Assembly: GCA_024278415.1 (NCBI GenBank)
Contig: JAJRTI010000627.1
Span: forward strand, 1-8,007
Direction: 5' to 3'
DNA: 8,007 bases
Source: Planctomycetota bacterium
GTDB lineage: Bacteria; Planctomycetota; Brocadiia; JAJRTI01
The translations under genes and the position numbers were made by a program. The notes under the pieces were generated by a model that ran no database searches, was not told the DNA's origin, and saw only the letters and a list, made by a program, of their open reading frames with translations. Shown in pieces: positions 1-6,833 of this stretch (position 1 is its first letter; the number at the start of each line of letters is the position of its first letter).

Positions 1-10
1 CCGGGAAGTT

Positions 11-2740
11 GTGGATGCCGCCTTCAAGGTGCATACGGCTCTCTCTGCGTCTGCCTTTGCGCCTTTGCGCCTTTGCGTGAGCTTCCTCTTGGCGGCTTGG
101 TGCGCGCAGGCGTTCGCCGCGGACGTGCCGCTGCGCGTGTGCCTACTCTCCGGGTCGCGGCAGTACAAGTCCGATGTGTCCCTACGCGACCTGCAACGCG
201 AGTTGGAGGAGGACTACGGGGCCGCGTGCCTTTGGGCCCAGGGAAAGGACCAGGGCAACAAGATCGAGGGCCTCGACGCGCTCGACGAGTGCGACGTGCT
301 CGTCATCTTCATCCGGCGCATGACGCTGTCGGACAAGCAGCTCAAGCAGATCCAAGACTACTGCAAGGCCGGCAGGCCCATCGTGGGGATTCGTACCGCA
401 AGCCACGCGATTCAGAATTGGCTCGCATTCGACAAACTCGTGCTCGGAGGCAACTACTCCGGCCATTGGGGCGGGCGAGAGGCCAAGGTGACGTTCACCC
501 AAGCAGGCAAGTCGCACCCCATCCTCCAAGACGTGGGCCAGTTCGCCGCGTACGGCGGGATCTACCAGAACCCAAAGCTCGCCAAAGACGTCACGGTGCT
601 CGCGACCGCGTCGGAGGGCGGGCGCTCCGCGCCCGTGGCCTGGCGCCGGCTGCACAATGGCGGCCGCGTGTTCTACACCTCGCTCGGCACGCCAGAGGAT
701 TTTGCGGACAAGCACTTCCGGCGCATGCTCGTGAACGCGATCTTCTGGGCCGCGGGCCGCAAGCCGGTGCGCATCGAGCGTTCGCCTGAAGAGATTCGGG
801 CGCGCCTGATGGCCAAGCTCAAGACGTACAAGTTCGGAGACAGCCGCAAGCCGTTCGCTCCAATCGAAGCGCGCGTGGCCGAGGCCGGCGCGGACGCCAA
901 GAAGCGCCGGCAAGTCTGTGAGGACCTCATCGGCCTCATCGAGTCCAACGCCTCCGTCGACTGCAAGCGCTTCCTCTGCCGGCAGATCGGCCTCGTCGGC
1001 CGCGCCGATGCCGTGCCGGCGTTGGCGAAGCTGCTGGGTCATAAGGAACTGGCGAGCCCCGCGCGGCTCGCGCTGGAGCGCATCCCCGGCCCCGAGGCGC
1101 TGGCCGCACTGCGCAACGCGCTGGAGCGTGCGAAGGGCGCAGAGCGCATCGGTCTCATCAACTCCATAGGGCGACGGCGCGACGCGAAGGCCGTGCCCCT
1201 GCTGGCGAATCTCCTCAGCCAACCCCAGACGGCCGACGCGGCCGCGCAGGCCCTCGGCTCGATCGCCGGCGCGGCCGCGGCTCAAGCCCTTGCCGCGGCC
1301 AAGCAAACGCCGGCCGTGGTCGATGCGCGGCTGCGGTGCGCGGCGTGGTCCGCGGCCAACGGCAAGCCCAACGAAGCCGCCGCGGCCTGCCAGGCGATCT
1401 ACGCTTCAAAGCATCCGAGCTATCTTCGCGTCGCCGCACTCAACGGCCTGGCCGACGCGCTTGGCGAAGAGGCGGGCCCCACAGTCGTGGAGGCCATGGC
1501 CGGCCAGGACGCGGAACTGCGCGGCGCGGCCCTAATGCTCGTGCGCCGCATGCAGGGCAAGAGGCTGACCGATCTGTTCGCCGCGCAATTGCCCAAGCTC
1601 GCCCCCGAGCGGCAAGCGGCGCTGATCGACGCGCTTGCCGACCGCGGCGACAAGGCCGCGCACCGCGCGATCGTCGCCGCGACGGCGAGCAAAGACGAGC
1701 CCGTGCGCGTCGCCGCGCTGCGGGCGCTCGTGTCGCTGGGCTCCGAGGCCGACGTGCCGCTGCTTGCGCACGCGGCCGCGTCCAAGAACCAACGGGTGGC
1801 CGACGCGGCGCGCCGCGCGCTGAACCGGCTGCCCGGCGCCGGCGCCGATGAAGCCATGCTCAATTGTATGGCCCAGTCGGGCGCGAAGGCGGCCCTGATC
1901 GCCAGCCTGGCCGCGCGCCGCGCAAAGGACAAGGCGCCGGCGCTGCTGAGCGCAGCGAAGGACGCAGACCGCCGCGTACGCAAGGAAGCCTTCAAGGCCT
2001 TGGGCATCCTGGCCGACGAGAAGGCGCTGCCCGAGTTCGTGCAGCTTGTGCTCGCGGCCAAGCCGGGCAGCGAGATGGACACCGCACGGAAAGCGCTCGT
2101 GCAAGCCTGCCGCCGCGTACCGGATGCGGCCAAGCGCGCCGCGCCCGTGCTCGCCGCGCTCCAGCGCGCGGACACGCCGGCCCGGTGCTGCCTGCTGCGC
2201 GTGCTGGGCGGCATTGGCGGGAAAGACGCGAAGGATGCCCTGCTCGCCGCGCTCCAAGACAAGGACGCCAAAGTCCAAGACGCCGCGGTGCGCGGTTTGT
2301 GCGAATGGCCCGACGCGAGCGTCGCGGGCGACCTCCTCCGCATCGCACGTAGCGGCGCAAGCCTCGTGCACCAGGTGCTCGCGCTGCGCGGGTACGTGCG
2401 CGTCGTGGGCTTGCCGGCCCGGCGCAACGGCAAGGCCACCGTGCGCATGCTCGAAGACGGCATGATGGCGGCCAAGCGCGTCGACGAGCGCCGGCTCGTG
2501 CTGTCCGCCGTGGCCAACGTCAAGGATCTCGCCGCGGCGGACATGGCCCGGCGCTACCTCGACGAGAAGGCACTCCAGGCCGAGGCCGAAGCGGCCATCG
2601 TCAAGATCGCGAACAACCTGCGCCGCTCCAAGCGCGCGAGGGAAGAACTCAAGCCGCTCGTGAAGCGAGTGGCGACCCGCACGTCCAGCAGCCGCATTCG
2701 CGGCGACGCGAAGAAGTGGCTGGACAAGTACGGCACGTAG
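11..2740 (+). CDS. Exported ThuA-domain protein with long C-terminal HEAT-repeat region
   Basis: The 909-residue product has three parts. A signal peptide occupies about residues 1-36, with a hydrophobic core near 21-34 and likely cleavage after AFA. A ThuA-like domain (class I glutamine-amidotransferase-like fold) spans about 41-250. Alpha-helical HEAT/armadillo-type repeats, rich in Ala, Leu, Arg and Lys, fill about 290-905. The ThuA part shows GIRTASHA (126-133) at the expected nucleophile-elbow position, GGNYSGHWG (146-154) and GRVFYTSLGTPEDF (218-231). No catalytic Cys is seen at the elbow, as is usual for ThuA proteins. Family knowledge: ThuA takes part in trehalose/keto-sugar metabolism in rhizobia, and ThuA-HEAT fusions are common in planctomycete-type genomes without a proven reaction. 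The chosen start is GTG at 11 behind a weak GGGAAG (3-8). The frame is open to the window edge, so the real start may be upstream. GTG at 29 or 77 is also possible. The substrate is unknown. Confidence is high for the domains and low for the start. Confidence 0.88.
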   Translation: MDAAFKVHTALSASAFAPLRLCVSFLLAAWCAQAFAADVPLRVCLLSGSRQYKSDVSLRDLQRELEEDYGAACLWAQGKDQGNKIEGLDALDECDVLVIFIRRMTLSDKQLKQIQDYCKAGRPIVGIRTASHAIQNWLAFDKLVLGGNYSGHWGGREAKVTFTQAGKSHPILQDVGQFAAYGGIYQNPKLAKDVTVLATASEGGRSAPVAWRRLHNGGRVFYTSLGTPEDFADKHFRRMLVNAIFWAAGRKPVRIERSPEEIRARLMAKLKTYKFGDSRKPFAPIEARVAEAGADAKKRRQVCEDLIGLIESNASVDCKRFLCRQIGLVGRADAVPALAKLLGHKELASPARLALERIPGPEALAALRNALERAKGAERIGLINSIGRRRDAKAVPLLANLLSQPQTADAAAQALGSIAGAAAAQALAAAKQTPAVVDARLRCAAWSAANGKPNEAAAACQAIYASKHPSYLRVAALNGLADALGEEAGPTVVEAMAGQDAELRGAALMLVRRMQGKRLTDLFAAQLPKLAPERQAALIDALADRGDKAAHRAIVAATASKDEPVRVAALRALVSLGSEADVPLLAHAAASKNQRVADAARRALNRLPGAGADEAMLNCMAQSGAKAALIASLAARRAKDKAPALLSAAKDADRRVRKEAFKALGILADEKALPEFVQLVLAAKPGSEMDTARKALVQACRRVPDAAKRAAPVLAALQRADTPARCCLLRVLGGIGGKDAKDALLAALQDKDAKVQDAAVRGLCEWPDASVAGDLLRIARSGASLVHQVLALRGYVRVVGLPARRNGKATVRMLEDGMMAAKRVDERRLVLSAVANVKDLAAADMARRYLDEKALQAEAEAAIVKIANNLRRSKRAREELKPLVKRVATRTSSSRIRGDAKKWLDKYGT
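41..80 (+). repeat. 8-bp tandem repeat inside signal-peptide coding region
   Basis: Three exact head-to-tail copies of CCTTTGCG lie at 54-61, 62-69 and 70-77. They are preceded by the related CTCTCTGCGTCTG (41-53). The array codes for part of the signal peptide of the ThuA-HEAT protein. The unit length is not a multiple of three, so a copy-number change would shift the frame. The motif resembles the CTTTGCG-rich dispersed repeats I recall from environmental bacterial genomes. That resemblance is from memory and unverified. Confidence 0.8.
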
Positions 2741-2744
2741 CGGA

Positions 2745-2794
2745 GCGGAATGCCTTCGCATTCCGCCGCGGTAACCGCATTCGCCAGAATGCGG
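2745..2794. repeat. Pair of perfect 8-bp-stem hairpins, REP-like
   Basis: Hairpin 1 has stem GCGGAATG (2745-2752) and CATTCCGC (2759-2766) with a 6-nt loop. Hairpin 2 has stem CCGCATTC (2775-2782) and GAATGCGG (2787-2794) with a 4-nt loop. The core GAATGC/GCATTC therefore occurs four times in alternating orientation within 50 bp. The pair begins 4 bp after the stop codon of the ThuA-HEAT gene. No T-run follows, so it is not a classic intrinsic terminator. An mRNA 3'-end stabiliser, a weak terminator or a REP-type element are all possible. Confidence 0.7.
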
Positions 2795-2864
2795 GCGTTC
2801 TGTGGCCCACGCGCCGGTTGGCCCGCGTGCTGGCGCATGCGGCTACGCGTCCCAATCCCACACA

Positions 2865-2884
2865 CGGAAGGCGAAGGCCTTCCG
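2865..2884. repeat. Perfect 8-bp-stem, 4-nt-loop hairpin upstream of the oxidoreductase operon
   Basis: CGGAAGGC (2865-2872) pairs exactly with GCCTTCCG (2877-2884) around a GAAG loop. It lies 42 bp before the oxidoreductase start codon and 24 bp before the Shine-Dalgarno sequence at 2909. No T-tract follows. A weaker 6-bp pairing, CACGCG (2808-2813) with CGCGTG (2824-2829), sits between this hairpin and the preceding pair. The rest of 2741-2926 shows no convincing gene or recognisable promoter. Confidence 0.65.
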
Positions 2885-2908
2885 CGCCCGCCGCATCCAT
2901 CCTCAATC

Positions 2909-2914
2909 GGAGGT
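2909..2914 (+). promoter_or_regulatory. Shine-Dalgarno site for the oxidoreductase gene
   Basis: GGAGGT is a strong anti-16S match and ends 12 nt before the ATG at 2927. The spacing is slightly long but acceptable. It supports this start over an in-frame ATG at 2750, which would read through the hairpin cluster and hide the Tat signal. Confidence 0.7.
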
Positions 2915-2926
2915 CCGACAAACACG

Positions 2927-4261
2927 ATGACCGATCCACGCAAGCCAACCGACAGCAGTGAAGTCTCTCGACGCAACTTCCTCCAAACCGCGGCCGCGGC
3001 CGGCGCGGGCCTTGTGCTCGCCCGCGGGGTGTGGGGCCAAGAGGCCAAACCCAACGTGGACGACCTGCGCGTGGGCATCATCGGCTCCGGCCGACAGGGC
3101 CGCGTCCTGATCAACGATTCCCTAAAGATCCCCGGCATCCGCTACGCGGCGGTGTGCGACATCTGGAGCTACTCGCAGCGCTACGCGTCGCGCTACCTCA
3201 AGAAGTGCGGCCACATCGTGAACGTGTACGCGGACTATCAGGAGATGCTCGCCACGGAAAAGGATCTCGACGCGGTTATCGTTGCCACGCCCGACTGGAT
3301 GCACGCGGAGCACATGATGGCCTGCCTGGACGCGGGCAAGCACGTGTACTCGGAGAAAGAGATGGCGCCGAACGTGGCGCAAGCACAGCAGATGGTGCGC
3401 GCCGCGCGCAAGAGCGACAAGCTCGTGCAGATCGGCCATCAGCGCCGCAGCAGCCCGCGCTACCAGCACGCCATGAGGATGATCTACAAAGACAAGATCC
3501 TCGGCCGCATCACCCAGTGCATGGGCCAGTGGAACCGCGCAGTGCAGGACACGCTCAAGCCGCCGAGGAAATACATCATGGAGCCGGCCTACCTGAAGAA
3601 GTACGGGTACGACAGCATGGAGCAGTTCATGAACTGGCGCTGGTTCCGCAAGTATTCCGGCGGCCCTATCTGCGACCTCGGGTCGCACCAGATCGACGTG
3701 TTCAACTGGTTCCTCAAGACCCCGCCCTGCGCGGTCATGGCTAGCGGCGGGCTCGACTACTACAAGGACCGCGAGTGGTACGACACGGTCATGTCCATCT
3801 ACGAGTACCCGACCGCGCAAGGCACGGTGCGCGCGTTCTACCAAGTGCTCAACACCACCAGCTTCGGCGGGTACTACGAGACGTTCATGGGCGACGAGGG
3901 CACGCTCGTGATCTCCGAGGATCCGACCGTGGGCTACGTGGTGCGCGAGGTGCGGGCCAAGCGACGCGAGTGGGAGGACGAGGCCGACACGATCGACAAG
4001 ATGGGCCGCAAGGCCATCGAACTCAAGATCGGAGCGTCCCGCAAGAAAAAGGGCGCAAAGGCGGAGAAGCTCGAAGCGGAGGCCAGAAAAGCGCCCCACC
4101 AGCTCCACTTGGAGAACTTCTTCGGAGCGATCCGCGGCACGGCCAAGCTCACCTGCCCACCAGAGGAGGCGTACGTCTCCACGGTCACCGTGCTCAAGGT
4201 CAACGACGCGATCGCCGCGCAGAAGCGCCTCGTGTTCAAACCCGAAGAGTTCAAGGTATGA
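2927..4261 (+). CDS. Tat-exported Gfo/Idh/MocA-family oxidoreductase
   Basis: The 444-residue protein has a twin-arginine signal, SRRNFLQ at residues 14-20, followed by an Ala/Gly-rich hydrophobic stretch to about residue 37. The mature protein is therefore probably periplasmic and exported folded with its NAD(P) cofactor. The N-terminal Rossmann fold has GSGRQG (53-58). The family's conserved Lys is likely K144 in SEKEMA. The C-terminal substrate domain shows GGPICDLGSHQID (245-257), with D250, H254 and D257 as plausible active-site residues. Family knowledge: these enzymes oxidise, reduce or isomerise sugars, inositols and related polyols. The substrate cannot be read from sequence. A Lys/Glu/Arg-rich segment (about 351-398) looks like a family-variable insertion. 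The stop codon overlaps the start of the cytochrome c gene by 4 bp (ATGA), implying translational coupling. The start was chosen from the GGAGGT site and the intact Tat motif. Confidence 0.92.
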   Translation: MTDPRKPTDSSEVSRRNFLQTAAAAGAGLVLARGVWGQEAKPNVDDLRVGIIGSGRQGRVLINDSLKIPGIRYAAVCDIWSYSQRYASRYLKKCGHIVNVYADYQEMLATEKDLDAVIVATPDWMHAEHMMACLDAGKHVYSEKEMAPNVAQAQQMVRAARKSDKLVQIGHQRRSSPRYQHAMRMIYKDKILGRITQCMGQWNRAVQDTLKPPRKYIMEPAYLKKYGYDSMEQFMNWRWFRKYSGGPICDLGSHQIDVFNWFLKTPPCAVMASGGLDYYKDREWYDTVMSIYEYPTAQGTVRAFYQVLNTTSFGGYYETFMGDEGTLVISEDPTVGYVVREVRAKRREWEDEADTIDKMGRKAIELKIGASRKKKGAKAEKLEAEARKAPHQLHLENFFGAIRGTAKLTCPPEEAYVSTVTVLKVNDAIAAQKRLVFKPEEFKV

Positions 4262-6138
4262 CGGCGGATCGGATTCTCGATTCTCGATTCTCGATTTTCG
4301 ATCTTTCGGTTGGGCGACGCCAATCGAGAATCGCAAATCTCAAATGCCGCGCGCGCGTTGCATTGCTCGTGGCCTGCGTGCTGGCCTGTGCGCCAGGCGA
4401 CGCCGCGGACCAGCTCAAGACCCACAGCCGATCCGCGTACGTGCACCGCATCGCGCTGTACGACTCCGCGGGCGAGGTGATCAGCCCGGACGACGACGCG
4501 CCCGCGCCCTACTCGCCCAAGGCCACCTGCGGTAAGTGCCACCCCTACGACACGATCCGCAAGGGCTGGCACTTCAACGCGGGCGCGAAGGGCGCGGCCG
4601 ATGGCCGGCCCGGCGAGCCGTGGGTGTGGGTGGACCGCGCAACCGGCGCGCAGATCCCGCTGTCCATGCGCCAGTGGCCAGGCGCGTATCGGCTCGATCA
4701 GGCCGGCGTCACGCCCTGGCAGTTCGCCTTGCGGTTCGGCACGCATTTCCCCGGCGGCGGAGTGGGCGAACGCTACGCGGAGAAGCCGGTGGACAAGCAC
4801 GCGCGCTGGGCCATCGCCGGAGCGATGGAGATTGACTGCCTGGCCTGCCACAGCACGTCCCCGCGCTTCGACATGGCCTCCCGCGAACGACAGATCGAGA
4901 ACCAAAACTTCCGCTGGCTGCCGACTGTCGCGGCCGGGCTCGCGGTCGTGCGAGGGGACACGATGAAGTTGCCCGACGACTACGACCCGGAGTTCCCCGA
5001 CATGGCCGGCGGCGACGCGAAGCCGCCCAAGACGCTCTACGACAAGACGCGCTTCGATGCAGACGACCGCGTCGTGCTGGAGATGCGCCGCAAGCCCACG
5101 GACAATCGCTGCCTCTACTGCCACAGCACGCGCATCATTGGGCAGGAGGCGTGGCGGCAGGACGGCGACGTGCACACGCGGGCCGGGCTCAAGTGTGTGG
5201 ATTGCCACCGCAACGGCATCGACCACCAGATCGACCGCGGCGCGTCGGGCGGCTTCTCATGCCGCGGCTGCCACCTCGGCGCCAGGCGCCGGTTCGGCGC
5301 GCCGCGGCCGCTGCACAGAGGCTTGCCCGCGCTGCACCTGGAGGAGTTGGCGTGCACCACCTGCCACTCTGGCCCCCGGCCGAAGCCGAAGCTGTATCGA
5401 TTCCAGACCGCGCGCATCCACGGCCTGGGTCTGCCGAGCAAGCACCGCACTTCCGAGGAGCCGCCGATTGTCGTGGGGCCCATTTTCAAGCCCGGCCGCG
5501 ACGGCAAGATTCGGCCGCACTACGCGTTTTGGCCAATCTTTCTAGGCACGATCAACAGCGGGATCGTCGGCCCCGTCGAGCGGCAACGCGTCGGGACGGC
5601 GGCAAAGGGCGCCATGCCTGAGCGAACGGACAAGCGCGTCGGCCAGGTCTTGCCCGACGCCTCGTCCGTCGGCAAGATGACCGACGCACTGGGAGGTCTG
5701 GCCGACTGCTCCGGGACAAACCTCGTGTATGTGTCCGCGGGCAAGGCGCTCGTCCCGACGCCCAAAGGGAAGTTCGAGGAGTTCTCAGACACGAACGAAG
5801 CTGACATCGGCCCGTACGCTTGGCCCATGGCCCACGACGTGCGGCCGGCAGCGCAAGCCTTGGGCGCGGGGGGCTGCACGGACTGCCACTCGGCCGCGTC
5901 GGCATTCTTCTTTGCACCGGTCCAGCCTACTCCCGCCCCGCCCGGCGTGGCGCCCGCGGCCCAACCCATGTACGCGGCCATGGGCGTCGACGCCAGGCTC
6001 GTCCTGGCGTCGGTTTGGACCGCGAAGTTCCACCCATGGTTCGTGGCCGTAGTCTTGCTCTGCGCGGGGCTGCTGGCCGCGGGGTTGGTCCGCTACGCGC
6101 TGTTGGCTCTGGCTCGGCTCGGAAAGCGAAAGTCATGA
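4258..6138 (+). CDS. Membrane-anchored seven-heme c-type cytochrome
   Basis: The 626-residue product has seven CXXCH heme c-binding motifs: CGKCH 91-95, CLACH 194-198, CLYCH 285-289, CVDCH 313-317, CRGCH 335-339, CTTCH 366-370 and CTDCH 540-544. A signal sequence core lies at about 34-46 and a Pro-rich linker precedes the C-terminus. One C-terminal membrane helix (about 594-616) ends in a basic tail, so the heme domain should face the periplasm. LVAC at 37-40 weakly resembles a lipobox. The ATG at 4258 overlaps the upstream stop (ATGA), has GAAGAG 8 nt upstream, and is the only in-frame ATG giving a complete signal peptide. Residues about 5-29 are encoded by a heptamer repeat region, so the N-terminus is unusual. 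Family knowledge: multiheme cytochromes move electrons between membrane quinol oxidases and periplasmic partners. The downstream cytochrome b is the likely membrane partner. I do not recognise a named subfamily. Confidence 0.9.
   Translation: MTADRILDSRFSIFDLSVGRRQSRIANLKCRARVALLVACVLACAPGDAADQLKTHSRSAYVHRIALYDSAGEVISPDDDAPAPYSPKATCGKCHPYDTIRKGWHFNAGAKGAADGRPGEPWVWVDRATGAQIPLSMRQWPGAYRLDQAGVTPWQFALRFGTHFPGGGVGERYAEKPVDKHARWAIAGAMEIDCLACHSTSPRFDMASRERQIENQNFRWLPTVAAGLAVVRGDTMKLPDDYDPEFPDMAGGDAKPPKTLYDKTRFDADDRVVLEMRRKPTDNRCLYCHSTRIIGQEAWRQDGDVHTRAGLKCVDCHRNGIDHQIDRGASGGFSCRGCHLGARRRFGAPRPLHRGLPALHLEELACTTCHSGPRPKPKLYRFQTARIHGLGLPSKHRTSEEPPIVVGPIFKPGRDGKIRPHYAFWPIFLGTINSGIVGPVERQRVGTAAKGAMPERTDKRVGQVLPDASSVGKMTDALGGLADCSGTNLVYVSAGKALVPTPKGKFEEFSDTNEADIGPYAWPMAHDVRPAAQALGAGGCTDCHSAASAFFFAPVQPTPAPPGVAPAAQPMYAAMGVDARLVLASVWTAKFHPWFVAVVLLCAGLLAAGLVRYALLALARLGKRKS
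4272..4345 (+). repeat. Heptamer tandem array with inverted-repeat counterpart inside the cytochrome c gene
   Basis: GATTCTC is repeated exactly three times (4272-4292), followed by GATTTTC (4293-4299) and a degenerate GATCTTTC (4300-4307). After a spacer, the opposite strand pattern appears at 4322-4345 as AATCGAG, AATCGCA, AATCTCA, AAT, also with 7-nt spacing. AATCGAGAATC (4322-4332) is the exact reverse complement of GATTCTCGATT. The latter occurs in three registers (4272, 4279, 4286), so an 11-bp hairpin can form in alternative positions. The element begins 14 nt after the cytochrome start codon, in coding sequence. Confidence 0.85.
6121..6126 (+). promoter_or_regulatory. Shine-Dalgarno-like site for the cytochrome b gene
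   Basis: GGAAAG ends 8 nt before the ATG at 6135. It lies inside the last codons of the cytochrome c gene and supports the ATGA-overlap start. Confidence 0.5.
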
Positions 6139-6833
6139 ATACCTTCTCCATTGCCTTCGGCATCGGGTTGGGCATAAGCGTTCTGGCCGCCGCGATCCAT
6201 TACGCGTGGCGCGGCCGCGGGCGCCGTCTCGACCGCCCTCCTCGCACGGTGCGCCGGTTTGGATGGGTGGCGATTCTGCTCCACGCAGTCTTGGCGGCCG
6301 CGTTGCTGGCGCTCGCGGCCACGGGCTGGTATGCGTCCGCCACGGTCGGCCGGCTGGATGGCTGGCTGCTGATGGCGCATTTGGCCGCCGCGGCCGGCTT
6401 CGTCGTGTCGCTGACGCTGCTGTTTTTCCTCTGGGCCGACGCGTGCCGTTTCGAGCCACACGACCTGGCCTGGCTGTCGAGTTGTTGGCGCGGGCGGCCG
6501 GGCCCGGCAGAGCAATTCAACGCGTGGCAAAAGGCCTTTTTCTGGCTCATGGCCGGGTCGGGCCTTGCGGCGACGCTGTCCGGGCTCGGCCGCTTCGCGC
6601 CGGTGTTTGGCCCATGGGGGCAACACGCGCTGCTGGAGATCCATCGCCATGCCGTGCTGTTGCTCGCGGCCGCGTGTGTGCTACACTGGTATTTTGATTA
6701 CGTGAGCCGCGCGGGGACGCTCACGTCCATGGTGACCGGGCGGGTGAGTGCGGACTGGGCCGAGCACCACCATCCGCTCTGGTGGAGTCGCATCAAGCCA
6801 TCGCAGAAAGGTACCGAAACTGATGAAAGTTAG
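6135..6833 (+). CDS. Formate-dehydrogenase-gamma-like membrane cytochrome b
   Basis: The 232-residue protein is hydrophobic, with membrane helices near residues 3-24, 42-66, 75-101, 132-152 and 167-188. Candidate heme b ligands are H50, H82, H170 or H172, and H184. The C-terminal pattern, with a His-rich final helix, then MVTGRVSADWAEHHHPLWW (199-217), closely resembles the tail of FDH gamma/cytochrome b561-type subunits. In that family the subunit exchanges electrons with the quinone pool through two b hemes. No FDH alpha or beta subunit lies in the window. The gene starts within the stop of the seven-heme cytochrome (4-bp ATGA overlap), so the two probably form one quinone/cytochrome c electron-transfer unit. 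Its own 3' end overlaps the next gene by 11 bp. The direction of electron flow is not decidable from sequence. Confidence 0.85.
   Translation: MNTFSIAFGIGLGISVLAAAIHYAWRGRGRRLDRPPRTVRRFGWVAILLHAVLAAALLALAATGWYASATVGRLDGWLLMAHLAAAAGFVVSLTLLFFLWADACRFEPHDLAWLSSCWRGRPGPAEQFNAWQKAFFWLMAGSGLAATLSGLGRFAPVFGPWGQHALLEIHRHAVLLLAAACVLHWYFDYVSRAGTLTSMVTGRVSADWAEHHHPLWWSRIKPSQKGTETDES

Noticed and set aside
1532..2761. Long open frame of about 409 codons on the minus strand opposite the ThuA-HEAT gene
   Set aside because: The product is low-complexity and rich in Arg, Ala, Gly and His, with no recognisable domain. Such antisense frames are expected in GC-rich coding DNA, and the + strand frame has clear domains.
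2745..2794. Rho-independent terminator after the ThuA-HEAT gene
   Set aside because: The stems are good but no T-run follows either hairpin, so I list them as repeats with only a possible 3'-end role.
2750..2926. In-frame upstream extension of the oxidoreductase from ATG 2750
   Set aside because: It would translate the hairpin cluster, has no good ribosome binding site, and would bury the Tat signal about 70 residues inside the protein. ATG 2927 has GGAGGT and a normal Tat N-terminus.
3775..4257. Upstream extension of the cytochrome c frame
   Set aside because: It overlaps the conserved C-terminal half of the oxidoreductase and encodes Arg/Gly-rich non-domain sequence. The ATGA overlap at 4258 is the natural start.
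3122..4336. Minus-strand open frame of about 404 codons opposite the oxidoreductase
   Set aside because: It has no domain signature. It is a mirror of the conserved Gfo/Idh/MocA coding sequence and starts inside the heptamer repeat region.
4272..4345. CRISPR-like array
   Set aside because: The units are 7 bp with no spacers, far too short for CRISPR repeats.
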